A DNA stretch of 64,000 bases from Edaphochlamys debaryana (taxonomy: Eukaryota; Chlorophyta; Chlorophyceae; Chlamydomonadales). Positions 23,307 through 36,663 of the stretch are shown piece after piece. The translations under genes were made by a program, and so were the position numbers. The DNA lies in NCBI GenBank assembly GCA_016858145.1, contig JAEHOE010000033.1:372001-436000 (forward strand), written 5' to 3'. The notes below the pieces were generated by a model. The model was not told where the DNA came from. It was given only the letters and a program-made list of their open reading frames with translations, and searched no databases. Each line of letters begins with the position of its first letter. The stretch's first letter is position 1.

Positions 23307-25482
23307 ATGAAGGATAAAGATGGAAGTAGCAAGAAGCGCAAGAAGTCGGAGGCGGCGCCTGTCGGCGATGCGGCGCCGGAGGCAGCCCACGCTGGCCCTC
23401 GTGTACGCTTCCAAGAGGAGGAGAGGCCGGCAAAGCGCCGGTGGGTTGCTTGAACACGGGCTATGCACTCCAGGGCAGGTGCCATGGCCATGCGCCGACA
23501 CGAATTGTCCTTGCCCGCAACGCAGGTTTGCGGCCCCCGAGGGCTTTGCCCCCGTGGAGGAGCCGTGTGCAATAGACGCGGATGCCGTGGCGGAGGGGCG
23601 GGAGGAGCTATGGCTCATACAGCTGCCCTCGGCCAAGGTGGGGGGTGGGAGGTGGGGGTTGGCGAGCGCTGGAGTTCGGCACTAGGGTAGCAGCTCCAGG
23701 TTCGCGGACCCGGTCCACCGCCGTCACAACCACCAATACCTTTGAGTTCTGGCTGTGGCTTTGGCTTGATGGGGCCCCAAGGTGCTACCTCACCGCCTGG
23801 CTTGCGCGTGCTGTCGACAGGCCCTCCAAGCGCTCGCTGCCGCGGGCAGCCTCGAGGTGGACCTGCGGGCGGGGAGTTCCGCCGTAGCCTCATGGAAGGA
23901 CCGAGACGGTGGGTCGGACCGACCGACAGCTAGGCAGACTGAAGCGCTATGCAGGCTCTGAGCGGCGCGGGACTGCTGACATGGAGGCTGCTGCTGTGCT
24001 GTGCTATGCTGTGCGGTGGGCCCGGCGGGGGCGCCAGTACCGTAGTGGGCTGCGAGCAACTGGTAGACCCCTCCGAGCGACGCCACGCCAGGCAGCGCTG
24101 GGCTCCTACAGCCTGACAACGCAGCACAGCCTGGATGCCCTGTCAGGGCTTGGATCCGAGTCCCATCCGTAGTTCCGTGCACTAAGGTTTCCATTCCCCC
24201 CCTGCCCCCCAGGCGCCTCCATGACTCTGCTCCAGGAGGCGGGGGACGTGGCGCGACAGCTCGTGGCGGTGTGCCCCACGGGAGCTGCAGGCGGGGCGGC
24301 CAAGGTGGGGGCGCAAACACTGGACCGGAAGGAGGGGCTTGGCGGGGCTAGCAGGGTGGGCGGGGGCTGGCTCGAAGGCGGCTGGAGGCGAGGGCGCTGG
24401 CAGGGGAAGGACGCGCTGGCACCGGGGATGTGGGCGATGGAGGGGGACAGGGCTGCAGACCCAGTGCTGCCGTCGGAGTGTTACTGGAGCTCTGGCCTCT
24501 GTGGGATGGCGACGGGGCCGTGAGTTCCAGCCTGCGCCAGTAGCCGGGGCCTCGCCGATCTGCTCTCTCAGACACGTCGGCCTGGTGGCTGTCCTTTACA
24601 CGTCTCGACTGGACCGCACCCGACTTGCCGTGCTCTTGCATGTCATACGTCATTCATTCGTACCTCTGCCCCCATGCAGGCGGCGCCCGTGACTCGGCGG
24701 CTGACGCTGGTGCGGGCCGTGGGCGGACCCGCGGTGGCGGCGGCGGGGGTGGTGGCGGGGATGGCTGAGGACGAGGCCAAGGCTCTGTCCCTCCTGGACG
24801 CCTCCCTAGCCGCCATGGACGCAGCAGCGCGGGAGTCGGTGGCGACGGTGCTGGCGGAGGCGGGCCCCGCCGCCGTCTCGGTGCTGGCAGGCTTCGGAGC
24901 GGGGGGACAGACGCCCGCGGGGGCGCCAGGGGCAGGGGACAAGGAGAAGCGGAGGGAGAAGAAGGATAAAGAGGGCAAGGAGGGGCGGAAGAAGGACAAG
25001 GACAAGTCGGGGAAGACGCCCGCGGCGACCCCCGCCACCACGCCCGGCCCAGCCCCCGCGGCGGCGGCGGCTGTCACGCCGGCCGCCGCGGCCAACGGGG
25101 CTGGCGCGGGGGCGGGGAAGAGCGAGAAGAAGCACAAGAAGGACAGGAGCGAAAAGAAGGAGCACAGCGAGAAGAAGAAGGAGAAGAAGGTGCGCAGGGG
25201 GGGGGGTTATGCCCAGGGGGGCAGAGGGCCAGAGTCATTGGGTCCGTGGCGAGCAGGGCCGAGTGGGCGATTGAGTCCACCAGGCCAGGGCAGGTTCATG
25301 TGGGTCGGCTTCAGCGTGCCATGTGGGTCGGGGCCGGGTCGATCCACCGCCACCAGTGCGCCGGTGGCCTGCTCAAGCCCCTGTACCCTCCCTTCCTGCT
25401 CGGCCCCGTCGCGCAGGAGAAGAAGGACAAGAAGGAGAAGAAGAAGGACAAGAAGGCGGAGTCTGGGTCAGAGTCGGACTAG
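23307..25482 (+). CDS. RNA polymerase I subunit RPA34-like
   Basis: Six exons, 23307-23440, 23526-23637, 23821-23908, 24213-24304, 24680-25189, 25417-25482, phase-consistent, 333 residues. A34.5/PAF49 subunits form a heterodimer with A49 that supports rRNA transcription in the nucleolus. The match is a short Lys-rich start (KDKDGSSKKRKKS), then F46-AAPEGF and ELWLIQLP (72-79), the hallmark core of the family, a small beta-rich dimerisation region ending near residue 160 (VTRRLTLVRAVGG), and a C-terminal tail of KKEKK, KKDKK and KSEKK units ending in SGSESD, as expected for A34.5. Sequence is weakly conserved in this family, so the call rests on the LWLIQLP core plus architecture. A generic lysine-rich nuclear protein is the alternative. 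Confidence 0.72.
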
Positions 25483-26735
25483 CGGCCGGGAGGGTTCCGT
25501 GCCCAGCGGTTGTGCACCGGCGCTGCAGGGAAAGGCTGTCGAAGTTGCTTAAGCGCCTCGCCGTGTGGAGTCATGTACTGCCGATGGCAGGCGTGAAGCC
25601 CATGGTACTAGCTCGGCCGCAGTGCCGCGCCACCTGCCGCGGGGGTAGCAGGGGTCCTGGGCAGACACGGAGTGCGGCATCGGGTGATGCGTTGCCAGGG
25701 TGCTGCGACGAGGCCGATGGCTCTGGTCTTGTGAGTGGTGTCTGGCTATGGGGGCGGGTCTTGGAGACCGTCAAGATAGGCATGGTAACGTGCATTGCCA
25801 TTAGCTCCGTGCTTCCCACGCGTAGGGCCCACGCGTAGGGAGGTGGGTTCTGTGCTCGCAGGGGCCGTAGGGGTCGGCGGGCATAGCCCCCGCGTAGCAC
25901 ACAAGCAACGGGGCTTTCTAGCACTACACGGAGCGGTACGCGCAGACGATGTAGTCGGGGATGCAGCTGAGAGCGGCTAGCAGACATGGGCATGCTATGG
26001 GAAGCGCGCGACGGCCCTTATTGGAAGCCTACTTTCCTGAGCCACTCATGGTGTCGAGGTCCCCGGCGGAGTGCGTGCAAGTGGCCGCGGTCCCGATGCC
26101 AGAAGAGCAATTCACTGGGGTAACGTTCATGCTGGGGTTCTGTGCTCGCAGGGGCCGTAGGGGTCGTAGGGAGGTGGGGAAGGGCCAGGGGAGCGGCCCT
26201 GCGGGCGGTGGGAATGGTGCTCCCAGCCCGGAGGACAATGGAACCCTTATGTATCAGGCCATGTATCCCAATCATGTTCGTGACTTTCAGGGTTCTCGGC
26301 TCGTACAGCGCACCAGGCAAAGAACCGAAGTTGAGCCGCCTGATGCCCCATGCCCCAGCCCGCGTGTCACAGCGTGGAATGGAAGGGGGAAGAGGCGGCG
26401 AGGTCCACGAGAAGAGGTGCATACGCAGGCCGGAGCCGAAGTGCAGTTACAGCCTGGTGGAAATGCCGCTACGCAAGCCACAGGCGAAGGCGAAGGGGAG
26501 TGCGGTAGGGTGGTTATTGCCGGGTAATGCACGAGGGCGGGGAGGCGGGGCCTGCATGCCACGCGTGCCGTGTGCCCGTCCCGACACAATGGACACAGCT
26601 CCCTCCGCCTCTCTACTCTCTTGCACTTAAGAACCTGCCATTGCGTTTGCGCGAACATCGACAAACGCAACCCACGAGGAGAGCATTTTGCCGCGAAACA
26701 ACTAGGTTCCTGCGAGACACTCAACCGGCTTCAGG
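25483..26735. other. Intergenic, 1.25 kb, with a direct repeat
   Basis: Between the RPA34-like gene and the next plus-strand gene. No splice-consistent coding exon was found. It contains a 32-base direct repeat (25845-25876 and 26135-26166) described separately. Confidence 0.55.
25845..26166 (+). repeat. 32-base direct repeat pair
   Basis: Copies at 25845-25876 and 26135-26166 read the same throughout (begin GGGTTCTGTGCTCGCAGGGG) and are 290 bp apart. A second motif, CGTAGGGAGGTGGG, lies just before the first copy (from about 25834) and just after the second (from about 26164), as if a longer unit had been permuted. Confidence 0.85.
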
Positions 26736-28130
26736 ATGCCAAAGATACGACCAAGGGACAAAATTGCGCAGGAGATCGCGATTAGCCCCTGGCAGGAGCG
26801 GCGCAAGAGCGGCACGGATGCTTCGCCCGATGCGCTCTACTCCGTCGCGCAGGCGCCGCTCATCGCGCCTTCGCCAGCCCACCCGAGTTACGCGGAACAA
26901 ATAGCAACCGATGCTGCAGCTGGCGGTGCTGACTCTGAGCAGGACGGCGAAGACGACGGGGGATGGATCACCAAGGCCCCGCGCAATTCCGACGGCCGCA
27001 GCCCCGGGGCCGCGCGGGCCTCTGCTGCGACCGCCGCATCGGGACCAGCGCCGATGGACGAGGACGGTGATGACAACACGGCTCCGCCGAGCCCACAAAG
27101 CGCCGGCTCTCTCGAGGTGCCGCCCGAGCTCCTGCGCGAGGCACACGGAGCCGCCGACGACGCCGAGGCTGCGAGCTCCAGCGGCCCTGAGCAGGGAGAA
27201 GAAGATCGCAGCCCATGCCACCAACAGCCGCTCGCAGGCGTCTGCCGCCTCGCAATCACTCCCGCGGGGAGAGGCATGGGCCACATCCTTCTCACGCCCC
27301 ACCTCAGCGACGGCGGGCCGGGGGCCTCCGGCGGAGGCGGGGGTGGAGGGGCGGTCGCGCTGGGCCTGGCGCTGCGCCGCCTAGCGCCGGCCGTGCCCCT
27401 GGACCCATGCATCGCGGGCGACGACTGGGCTGACCTCATGATAGCGCGGCTGGTGTCCTTTGAGACGGGCGCGACCGCGCACTGCCTCGTGTCCTGCAGC
27501 GGAGGTGACATGGTGCGGCTGGGGGAGCCGGAGGACTGGCTGCTGCGGCGGTGCCTGGGCGAGGAGGCAGCGGCGGAGCTGGCGGAGGCAGCGGAGGCAG
27601 CCGAGCTGGCGGCGGCAGCGGCAGCGGAGGCGGAGGCAGCAGAGGAGGAGGAGGGCGGCGGCGCGGGGGGCGGCGGCGGTCGCGGGGCAGGGGCGGAAGC
27701 CGGGGCGACGGCGGCGGCAGCGGCGGCGCTCGAGGCCGATGCGGCGGCGCTCCAGTCGGCGCACGCACGGGCAGAGGAGGAGGGCCACCGGGCCAGCGCT
27801 GACGATGCGGCGGCGGTGGCGGCTGTGGCTTCGGCCGCCGCTGCAATGGCGGCGGCGCTACGCTCCGTCACCCCGGGGCTGCGGCTGACGTTCCAGGCCG
27901 AGAGCCTTGTGTCGGGGCCGGCGGCGCTGCCCTTGCTGGTGGAGTTTGCGAAGCCTCTGCTCCCCAGCCGCAGCCGGCTAGCGGACGGGGAGGCGCGCGG
28001 GGAAGGCGGTGGGGCGGGGGCGAGCGGGGCGGGGGCTGAGCCCGAGGCGGTGGTGTGTGTGGGGCGCGCCACATTGGTGGGCGTGCCGCCTGCGCTGCTG
28101 GGGGCGGCGGTCTCGGATGACGACTGGTAA
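26736..28130 (+). CDS. Unrecognised acidic/alanine-rich protein
   Basis: One uninterrupted ORF of 464 residues from the ATG at 26736. I recognise no family. Visible parts: a basic N terminus (MPKIRPRDKIAQEIAISPWQ), an acidic Ser/Glu/Asp-rich stretch about 60-170, a short globular-looking segment about 170-270 with CRLAITPAGRGMGHILLTP and FETGATAHCLVSCSGG, then an alanine/glutamate coiled-coil-like region, and a final segment LRLTFQAESLVSGPAAL. It ends SDDDW. The stop TAA lies inside GGTAAGAGG, a good splice donor, so the gene could continue downstream, but a TGTAA signal at 28482 supports ending here. Confidence 0.65.
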   Translation: MPKIRPRDKIAQEIAISPWQERRKSGTDASPDALYSVAQAPLIAPSPAHPSYAEQIATDAAAGGADSEQDGEDDGGWITKAPRNSDGRSPGAARASAATAASGPAPMDEDGDDNTAPPSPQSAGSLEVPPELLREAHGAADDAEAASSSGPEQGEEDRSPCHQQPLAGVCRLAITPAGRGMGHILLTPHLSDGGPGASGGGGGGGAVALGLALRRLAPAVPLDPCIAGDDWADLMIARLVSFETGATAHCLVSCSGGDMVRLGEPEDWLLRRCLGEEAAAELAEAAEAAELAAAAAAEAEAAEEEEGGGAGGGGGRGAGAEAGATAAAAAALEADAAALQSAHARAEEEGHRASADDAAAVAAVASAAAAMAAALRSVTPGLRLTFQAESLVSGPAALPLLVEFAKPLLPSRSRLADGEARGEGGGAGASGAGAEPEAVVCVGRATLVGVPPALLGAAVSDDDW

Positions 28131-28712
28131 GAGGGGTTCAGGTGTGAGTTAGGGAGGAGCCAGGGTGCCGGGGGTCGGCGACAGCATACATCTGCGATGG
28201 GGAAAAGGAGACACGGGAGACGAGGTACGCGAAAAGCAAGGCCAGCAAATGCAACGAGTGCACGAGTGTATCTGCGATGGGGACTTTGTGCAGGCGGCGA
28301 AGGGGCCAGTGCTTGTAGGACGCAGGATGTGCAGGATGGGCGCGAGATCTGATGTAGGGAGCAGCACGTACCTCAATTGATGACGATTGATTATTGATGG
28401 GAAATGTGGTTGCAATCACCGGACTGACTACGGATGTGCGTAATGCTTGCACGCTTCTAGCCCCGTAGCGAGCCTCCTGGCTGTAAACCTCAGGGCTGCG
28501 CAGCCGTCAAGGGAGCCCCGCCTGAAGCCTCGGGGCGGACCGCGGAGGGACTGAAGGATGGCTGACGGCCCCAAACACAAGCCGACGGTGCCAGCACGCC
28601 TGCGACACACTGCTGCAAGTACCCGTCAATCCGGGTGGCAGGGGGTGGCTGGGGAGCTCCGGCGCGGTGATGCGCTGCGGGCCGGGGCGCAGCAGATCCG
28701 GGGATCAGTTCT
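28131..28712. other. 3' region of the 26736 gene
   Basis: Probable 3' UTR up to about 28500, then spacer. No coding exon supported. Confidence 0.5.
28482..28486 (+). terminator. TGTAA poly(A) signal
   Basis: TGTAA about 350 bases after the stop at 28130. Confidence 0.5.
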
Positions 28713-28957
28713 GAGCTTATGGCAGCGGTGGCGGTGGCAAGCCCGCTTGCGCCGGGGGCAAGGCCATCAGCCGTGGACCCCCATACGGGCCGAGGCTGGC
28801 CCGGTTGCTGGAGATGCTTGGGGCCCTGGTGCCGGAGCTGCGGCCACTGGAGAGCCGCCTACTGGAGCCGCTCAGTGTGGCACGGTCGGTGATGATGCGG
28901 GTTGTCCGGGCGCTGAAAGCCCCCGCTGCCCCACGTCAAGTCGTCAACGCGCAATAG
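28713..28957 (+). other. Orphan exon-like coding segment
   Basis: An open frame with good GC3 and helical content (PRLARLLEMLGALVPELRPL, then VARSVMMRVVRALKA) ends at TAG 28955-28957, with no ATG or clear partner. One acceptor (GGCAG before 28725) would join in phase to the GGTAAGAG donor at the end of the 26736 ORF, which would replace that gene's last residue and add this tail. It could also be a gene remnant. Confidence 0.3.
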
Positions 28958-29969
28958 CAAGCCGCTAGCAGGAGGGAATCACCACCAGGGAGTCGCCTGC
29001 GTTCGGCTGGAAAGGCAGCCCTGTGCTGCTTCAGTGCTGCTGGGCGCACGTGTCTGCCCAGGGACGGCATCAGGGGCCGGTGATGGCTGGACACCGGCTG
29101 TGGGATCTGCCAAGCCAGCTCGTAGTCTGGGACTGGGATGCGGGCACCGCATGCGGTTCAGGTATGATACGTTGCAGATCGAGCGTGTGGCGTACGCCGC
29201 CGCTGCCGGGGCGGCTTCGCCGAGCCCTGCATGGACGGGGCTGGCTCCCACGGGGAACCAGAGTACCGCCGCACCCCGCAACATCACGGCGGGTGCCACT
29301 TTCTCCTCCCAGCTTCCTGCACACCGCCACAAGCCCCACAGGCCCAGAGCTCCCGCAAGAACGCAAAGGGGCTGCTGGCCTCTTGGCCTTAAAAAACGCC
29401 CCTGCGCCTGCGCGTTGCGAGCTCCGCCCTGTACCACTACCCTCCCCAAAATCACAGCCCCACATTTCGTTCCCACAACGAGCCAAGCTCGGGCGCCTGC
29501 GCTATCATGCGTCTCCACCGCTCACAACGCCGGCCCACTGGCAAGGCGTTGTGCTTCCCCGGCCCCGCAGACCACGTCGCGCCGGCATACGGATGCCGCG
29601 GGCCGAACCACAGTCGCGAGGCAGCCCGTGTGCCCTCTCTCCTCACAAACTGATGACGCTCCGGCGCAGGCCAGGGAGCCGCCGCCCCGCATCCCGCTGC
29701 TGCTCTGCAGCTGAACGCGAGAGCGCACGCGGGCCCCGTCCACTCCAGCCTGGCGCACCCGCCTATACGCCTTGGCCCCCACCTCCCCTCTACAACCCCC
29801 TTCCTCCAGTCGCTCAGCAACCGCCTGCTGCCGCGCCCTCCAGCCCGCCTCCTGCAGCCGACCGCCCAGAGCCGATCCGCCAAAGCAGCACAACATCTGC
29901 TGGCGCTTCGCACGGCCCTAGCACGTGCGCGCGGCCATGCGTGCGCGCAACGTCGCCGCGCGAGCACGC
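28958..29969. other. Intergenic, 1.0 kb, no gene seen
   Basis: Holds the PSRP-3 3' UTR. Several ORFs occur but none has the splice structure or composition of a gene. Confidence 0.5.
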
Positions 29970-32369
<2,400 letters not shown>

Positions 32370-32677
32370 TTTTAGCTGTCGCGAGTCTAAAATGCGCGCA
32401 GCTGCTGGGAGGAAAGGTCACGCGCTGGGAAAGAAGGCGCAGGTGGGGAGGCGGAGGAGCGCCTGCATTCCACAAAATACGGCACCGGGGCCACAAGCCA
32501 CAACTCCACTCCTAGCGCTTCACGACCCCCTCGCCTTGCATTCGCTACTCCCCAATACCGGCTGGACGTGTTGCCGCTTGTCGGCTTTGTGTGGGCTAGC
32601 AGCACTTGCGGCTAGCAAGCTCAGCGCGACGTAGAAGCACCTCGCCGCCGGGCCACCCGCCCATACTCTCTGCAACC
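32370..32677. promoter_or_regulatory. 308-bp bidirectional promoter, PSRP-3 / plastid protein
   Basis: Separates the start codons of two genes for plastid-targeted proteins on opposite strands. This short shared region must supply both promoters, so co-expression is likely. No core element was identified with confidence. Confidence 0.6.
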
Positions 32678-33040
32678 ATGCTGGCGACTCCTCGGGCTGC
32701 TGCCCGGCCTTTCACCAGCGCCCGGCCAGCCGCCAAGGCGCCCATTGCCGCTCGCCGGGTGACCGTGCGCGCCGCGGAGCCGGAGGTCGCTGAGGCCCCC
32801 GTCGACGTGCCTTGGGATGAGGCTGAGGACTCTGGTCCTCGCAAGGGCCGCGTCGAGAAGGGCATGGAGCTGAAGCACTTCCTGCCCCTGCCCAAGCCGG
32901 CGCACCTTGTGTTCGTCAAGCCGACCGTGGCGGTCGTGGCTGGCACCGCTAGCCGCAGCTCCGTGGGCGTCAAGATGACCGCTGGTGACCAGCAACTGGA
33001 GCGCTACGTGATTGAGTACTATGCTCGCAGCGTCAAGTAA
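32678..33040 (+). CDS. Small plastid-targeted protein, family not recognised
   Basis: Single-exon ORF of 120 residues. The first 33 residues look like a transit peptide with a VRAA cleavage motif (RRVTVRAA). The mature part is acidic first ([18 protein letters not shown]), then has [20 protein letters not shown] and ends [16 protein letters not shown]. There is no membrane span. Codon use is strongly biased to G/C endings, as in highly expressed algal genes. Its divergent partner is PSRP-3, which hints at a role in plastid translation or photosynthesis; that is inference only. A TGTAA signal follows at 33458. Confidence 0.8.
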   Translation: MLATPRAAARPFTSARPAAKAPIAARRVTVRAAEPEVAEAPVDVPWDEAEDSGPRKGRVEKGMELKHFLPLPKPAHLVFVKPTVAVVAGTASRSSVGVKMTAGDQQLERYVIEYYARSVK

Positions 33041-34084
33041 ATTGTGGTCGCAGCATCTGGGTCGTGGAGCTGCCAGGCGCTGCTGCGGATTGGAGCCTGC
33101 GCGGTCGCTTGGAGCTTACGGACCATCCTGCAAGCGTTGGAGCCGAGGTGGAGGTGGACTTCGCGAGGCGGGGAGGAGGGGGTTGCGGCACACTGTCGCC
33201 CGCACCGACCCGGGCGCGCTTGGATTTTTGGGTTAGCTTTCCAAGCCGCCCGTGCTTGTGAGCGGTGCGCATGTGCGCACGAGAGCAGTGTTTGCAAGGT
33301 AGATCTGGGGCAGGTGCTCCCCCTTGGCCAGGGTGGGCGGGGAGCGTCAGGGTGGGTGGGCTGCATTGGCGGACAAGCAGTCGACGGCCGGGGTTGCGGC
33401 CGTCTGTTATGACCGGGTTGGAGTGAGCGGTGCACGCTTGTTATGCTTCAAGGGTCCTGTAAGAGACCTGAGGCGAAATGCTCGCGTTGCCAGTGCGCTG
33501 AGAGCCCGGATGGTTCCGGCGTGGCTTCATAGCAGCGGGGGATGCCGATTTGTGTGGGCACTGTGGACAGCTAGGGTCTGCAGTCTTGTCATTCGTGGAC
33601 AGTGGCTACCGGGGTTACGACCATGGGCAGCCTGGCGGGGCGGCGGTTGGAAGTTCACGCGCGGCGGCCTCAGAGGCACCTGCACCAGTTAGGCTCCTTG
33701 AGCTGCGTCGTGATGAAAGCTCAGCCGCTTCAGTGGTCCAGCCTGGTGCAGTTCTTCACGTGATGCAGCGTGCTCGTGTGCAGGGGAAGATGGGGTGCAG
33801 CGCTTTAGGGCGAGGGGGCATAGGGGGGAGAGCGGGTTGCCTCACCGCCGCAACAGCCCCCATCGCTGCACACGGAATCAGCACGGTTCAGGCCCTCTCA
33901 TAGCCCACCTTGGCATCCAGTATACCACACGGACACGCTGTGTCGCTTCCAGACAACATTGCAGACACAAGAGCGGCAAAGGCATAGGTTGGGCATAGGA
34001 AGCATCCATCAACTGGCCCCAACTTGGTGCACTGCGCTCCACCTAGATCGTATCCTCTACTCCGCAAGGCCCTAGGCCGCCAAA
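33041..34084. other. 3' UTR and spacer before SEC62
   Basis: Contains the 3' UTR of the small plastid protein and the SEC62 promoter. Short ORFs only; nothing else recognised. Confidence 0.55.
33458..33462 (+). terminator. TGTAA poly(A) signal, small plastid protein
   Basis: TGTAA about 420 bases after the stop at 33040. Confidence 0.55.
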
Positions 34085-36299
34085 ATGGGGTCCGACAAGG
34101 TGATACTTGTTGTTCTGCGCGAGGACGGCGCAGTTGGCGCGCTGGACGCCTGGCTAGGTAGCCCTCTACTCGCTCGCGGACAGCAGCTCAGCGTTTGATG
34201 GCTGCTATGGGTGCAGGTGTCCGACCCCGTCAAGGCGCTGGCTGATTCCTTGAGAGAAAAGAAGGGCGTGCCTTGGGCTACTGCTAAGCTGGAGGCGCAC
34301 GATGGGGAGAGCCATTACGTAGAGTACTTCCGCGGGAAGGATTTCGCGAGGTACTTCAGGTCCCACCAGGAGAAGCTCGACGCGCATGTGCCGCAGAAGC
34401 CCGGTGAGGACACCCCAGCCCTTGCTCCTTCAAAGTTATAAGTTGGAGGTGATCTCACCGCAATGGACGCGTTGGCGCTGCAGGGAAGACGACGGAGGAC
34501 CAGATCGCCGAGCTGGGCATGACGTTTATGAAGCGCAAGCTCGTGCGCAAGACGGACCGGAAGTTTAAGAAGCCCAAGCCGGGGAAGAAGCGGGTGGTCA
34601 AGTTTCCGCGCACTCTGATGCCGCACCCGGTGCGCGGGGGGCCGGGGGGTAGGGGCCGAGGGGGCAGGGGGCAGGGGACGGCACGCTTGGGTTGGCCGGA
34701 GGCTCCCCTATCCACCTACTCCCTGCGCGTGCATCTGTGTGACCCGTGTAGTGCTGCCTCCGCCCTGTTTGGGAACCTCAGGAGGGCAACAACGCCTGGT
34801 CGGAGAACGCGTTTTACTTCTGGACCTACGACCGGCCCACGTCCATCTGGTACTACGTGGCGACCATTGCGCTGCCCTTCCTGGTCATCGCCGCCTGCCT
34901 CTTCCCGCTGGCGCCCTGGTGCGTCCCATCTGCCCCATTTGCTATTACTCCACTTCTCAACCCGTGCCAACGGCCCAGCGCTCGGCTCAGGCCCAGCATG
35001 GCCAAGCCCCTTGCCCACACCCACGCCACCCCACCCCACACCATGCCCCCTCCTCCCACGCCTCCCTGGCCCCTACCCAAACCCTCCTTCCCACACCTTC
35101 CCGCACCTTCCCCAGGTGGGTACGCATGACGCTGGTCTACTTCCTCATGGCGGTGCTCATGCTGCTGCTGGGCATCATCGCCGTGCGGTACTGCCTGTTC
35201 GGGCTGGTGTGGATCGTGACGGGCCACTCGTTCTGGCTCTTCCCCAACCTCATGTCGGACGAGGTGGGGCCGGGGGAAGGAGGGGGGGCTGGGAAGGGGG
35301 CTGCGAGGGGCGGGAGAGGGAGCGGGGGAGGGGACTGCGCGGGGGCCAGGTGGTGAGGGAGCTGAGGGCTGCGTACTGGAAGGGCCTAAGTCGGGAGGGA
35401 GGCAAGTGCTCATGGGCGGCATAGCCATGGCATCCCTTGCCTCCCTGCCAGCCCCCCAAACATCTCCCTTGCCCACACCACTGCCAAGCTCACCTCCGCA
35501 CCAGCGCTCACCCCACAGCAGCACCCCCTCCCATCCTCACCGCGGGGGCCCCCTCCTCGTCACCCTCCCGCTCAGCCAACCCCTCTCTCCTCCTCCCCCT
35601 CCCTTCTCCTCCCCCTCTTAGGTGGGCGTGCTGGAGGCCTTCACGCCCGCCATGTCGTACGAGCGGCCCAAGAAGGGCAGCCGTACGCAGATCGTGGCGC
35701 GGCTGCTGACGCTGCTTATGGCGGCGGGGGTGGTGTACGTGCTCTACACGCACAGCCCCGACGCGGAGAAGCTGGCGGCCAGCGCCAAGGAGGCGCACGA
35801 CTCTATCCTCGACTACCTGGTGCGGAGAGGGGGGTGAGGGGGTTGCGGTGGGGGACGTGGCGGGGTGCGATGGGGGTTGCTTGCCGCAGTGGGGCAGGGT
35901 GGCGGCACGACTCCATCCTCGACTACCTGGTGCGGGGAGGGCGATGGGGGGGGGGTTGCGGTGGGGCGGGGCAGGGGGCCATGGAAGGTTTGGCAAGCAC
36001 CTTGCAGAGTGTGCCTAACAGCTTGCAGCCTTGCGCGTGACGCTGAAGCCCACGTCATCCCACCGCTCACTCTCGCTGTACAGGATGTGTACGGCAAGAG
36101 CAAGATGTCCCTCACCAACACCAACGCAACCGCGGGGGCGCCTGACGGGGCGCGACAACCGGCGGGGGCTGGCGCTGGCGCTGGCGCTGGAGCGGGAGCA
36201 GGGGCCGGTGCAGGCGCTGGGGCAGGGGGCAGCGCGGGGGCGGGGGCAGGAGGCAAGGCGGGGGCGGGGGCGCGGGGCGGCGCGAAGTCCGACCTCTGA
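34085..36299 (+). CDS. SEC62: SEC62, ER protein-translocation subunit
   Basis: Seven exons, 34085-34099, 34217-34403, 34484-34629, 34782-34918, 35116-35263, 35622-35819, 36084-36299, 348 residues. Sec62 sits in the ER membrane with Sec61/Sec63 and aids post-translational import. Visible: N-terminal cytosolic domain with the signature VEYFRGKDFARYF (about 40-52), a basic stretch KRKLVRKTDRKFKKPKPGKK, then two membrane spans (about 138-160 and 165-195) separated by a very short loop, and FWLFPNLMSDEVGVLEAFTP after them. The C-terminal tail is an Ala-Gly repeat. Exon 1 is only 15 bases: donor AAG|GTGATA is needed to keep frame; the alternative donor near 34158 would shift it. An intron copy of the exon 6 end is listed separately. 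Confidence 0.93.
35795..35938 (+). repeat. Exon-6 end and donor duplicated within SEC62 intron 6
   Basis: The last roughly 25 bases of exon 6 plus its donor (GCACGACTCTATCCTCGACT, then ACCTG|GTGCGG) recur 110 bp downstream in the intron from 35905, differing at one base (TCTATC/TCCATC) before the donor. The second copy encodes HDSILDYL again and carries an intact GTGCGG donor. Confidence 0.85.
36184..36270 (+). repeat. Ala-Gly coding repeat at the SEC62 C terminus
   Basis: A GGCGCTG/GGGGC-type array encodes repeated AG units just before the final KSDL residues. It is in frame and low complexity. Confidence 0.8.
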
Positions 36300-36613
36300 G
36301 GGCTGGGCGCGACGGAGACGAGGCGTGAGGAGGCGCGAGTGGGAGCGAGCTGGGGAGATACACGAGCGGGTGGCTAAGGGCCGCGACGGCGGTGCCTTGC
36401 GGAACGGATAGCTTGCGGCGCTGAGCGCAGGCATGGGGGCAAGGCAGTGTGCACGCAGGTCTGGTCCACTAGGCGGCAAAGCCGGGGGCGGCGCCTAGCG
36501 GTCAAATGAGAGGTTGGCGGTTGTTGCTGTTGGCAACGTACGGACTGTCTGCTGCTTCGCAACGCGGGCGGTTGGTGGGGCGCGGCTCTGGCTGTGGAGA
36601 CTGCGCGGCTGCG

Positions 36614-36618
36614 TGTAA
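36614..36618 (+). terminator. TGTAA poly(A) signal, SEC62
   Basis: TGTAA about 315 bases after the SEC62 stop. Confidence 0.55.
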
Positions 36619-36658
36619 CGCGACACCGTTGTTCTGGGTGCCTGCCGAGATTGCTAAG

Positions 36659-36663
36659 TTACA
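36659..36663 (-). terminator. TGTAA poly(A) signal, 2H-phosphoesterase gene
   Basis: TGTAA on the minus strand about 550 bases past the stop at 37214. Confidence 0.45.

Noticed and set aside
34085..34157. Longer SEC62 exon 1 ending at 34157
   Set aside because: It leaves phase 1 while exon 2 must start in phase 0. The GTGATA donor at 34100 gives the correct frame and a Sec62-like N terminus.
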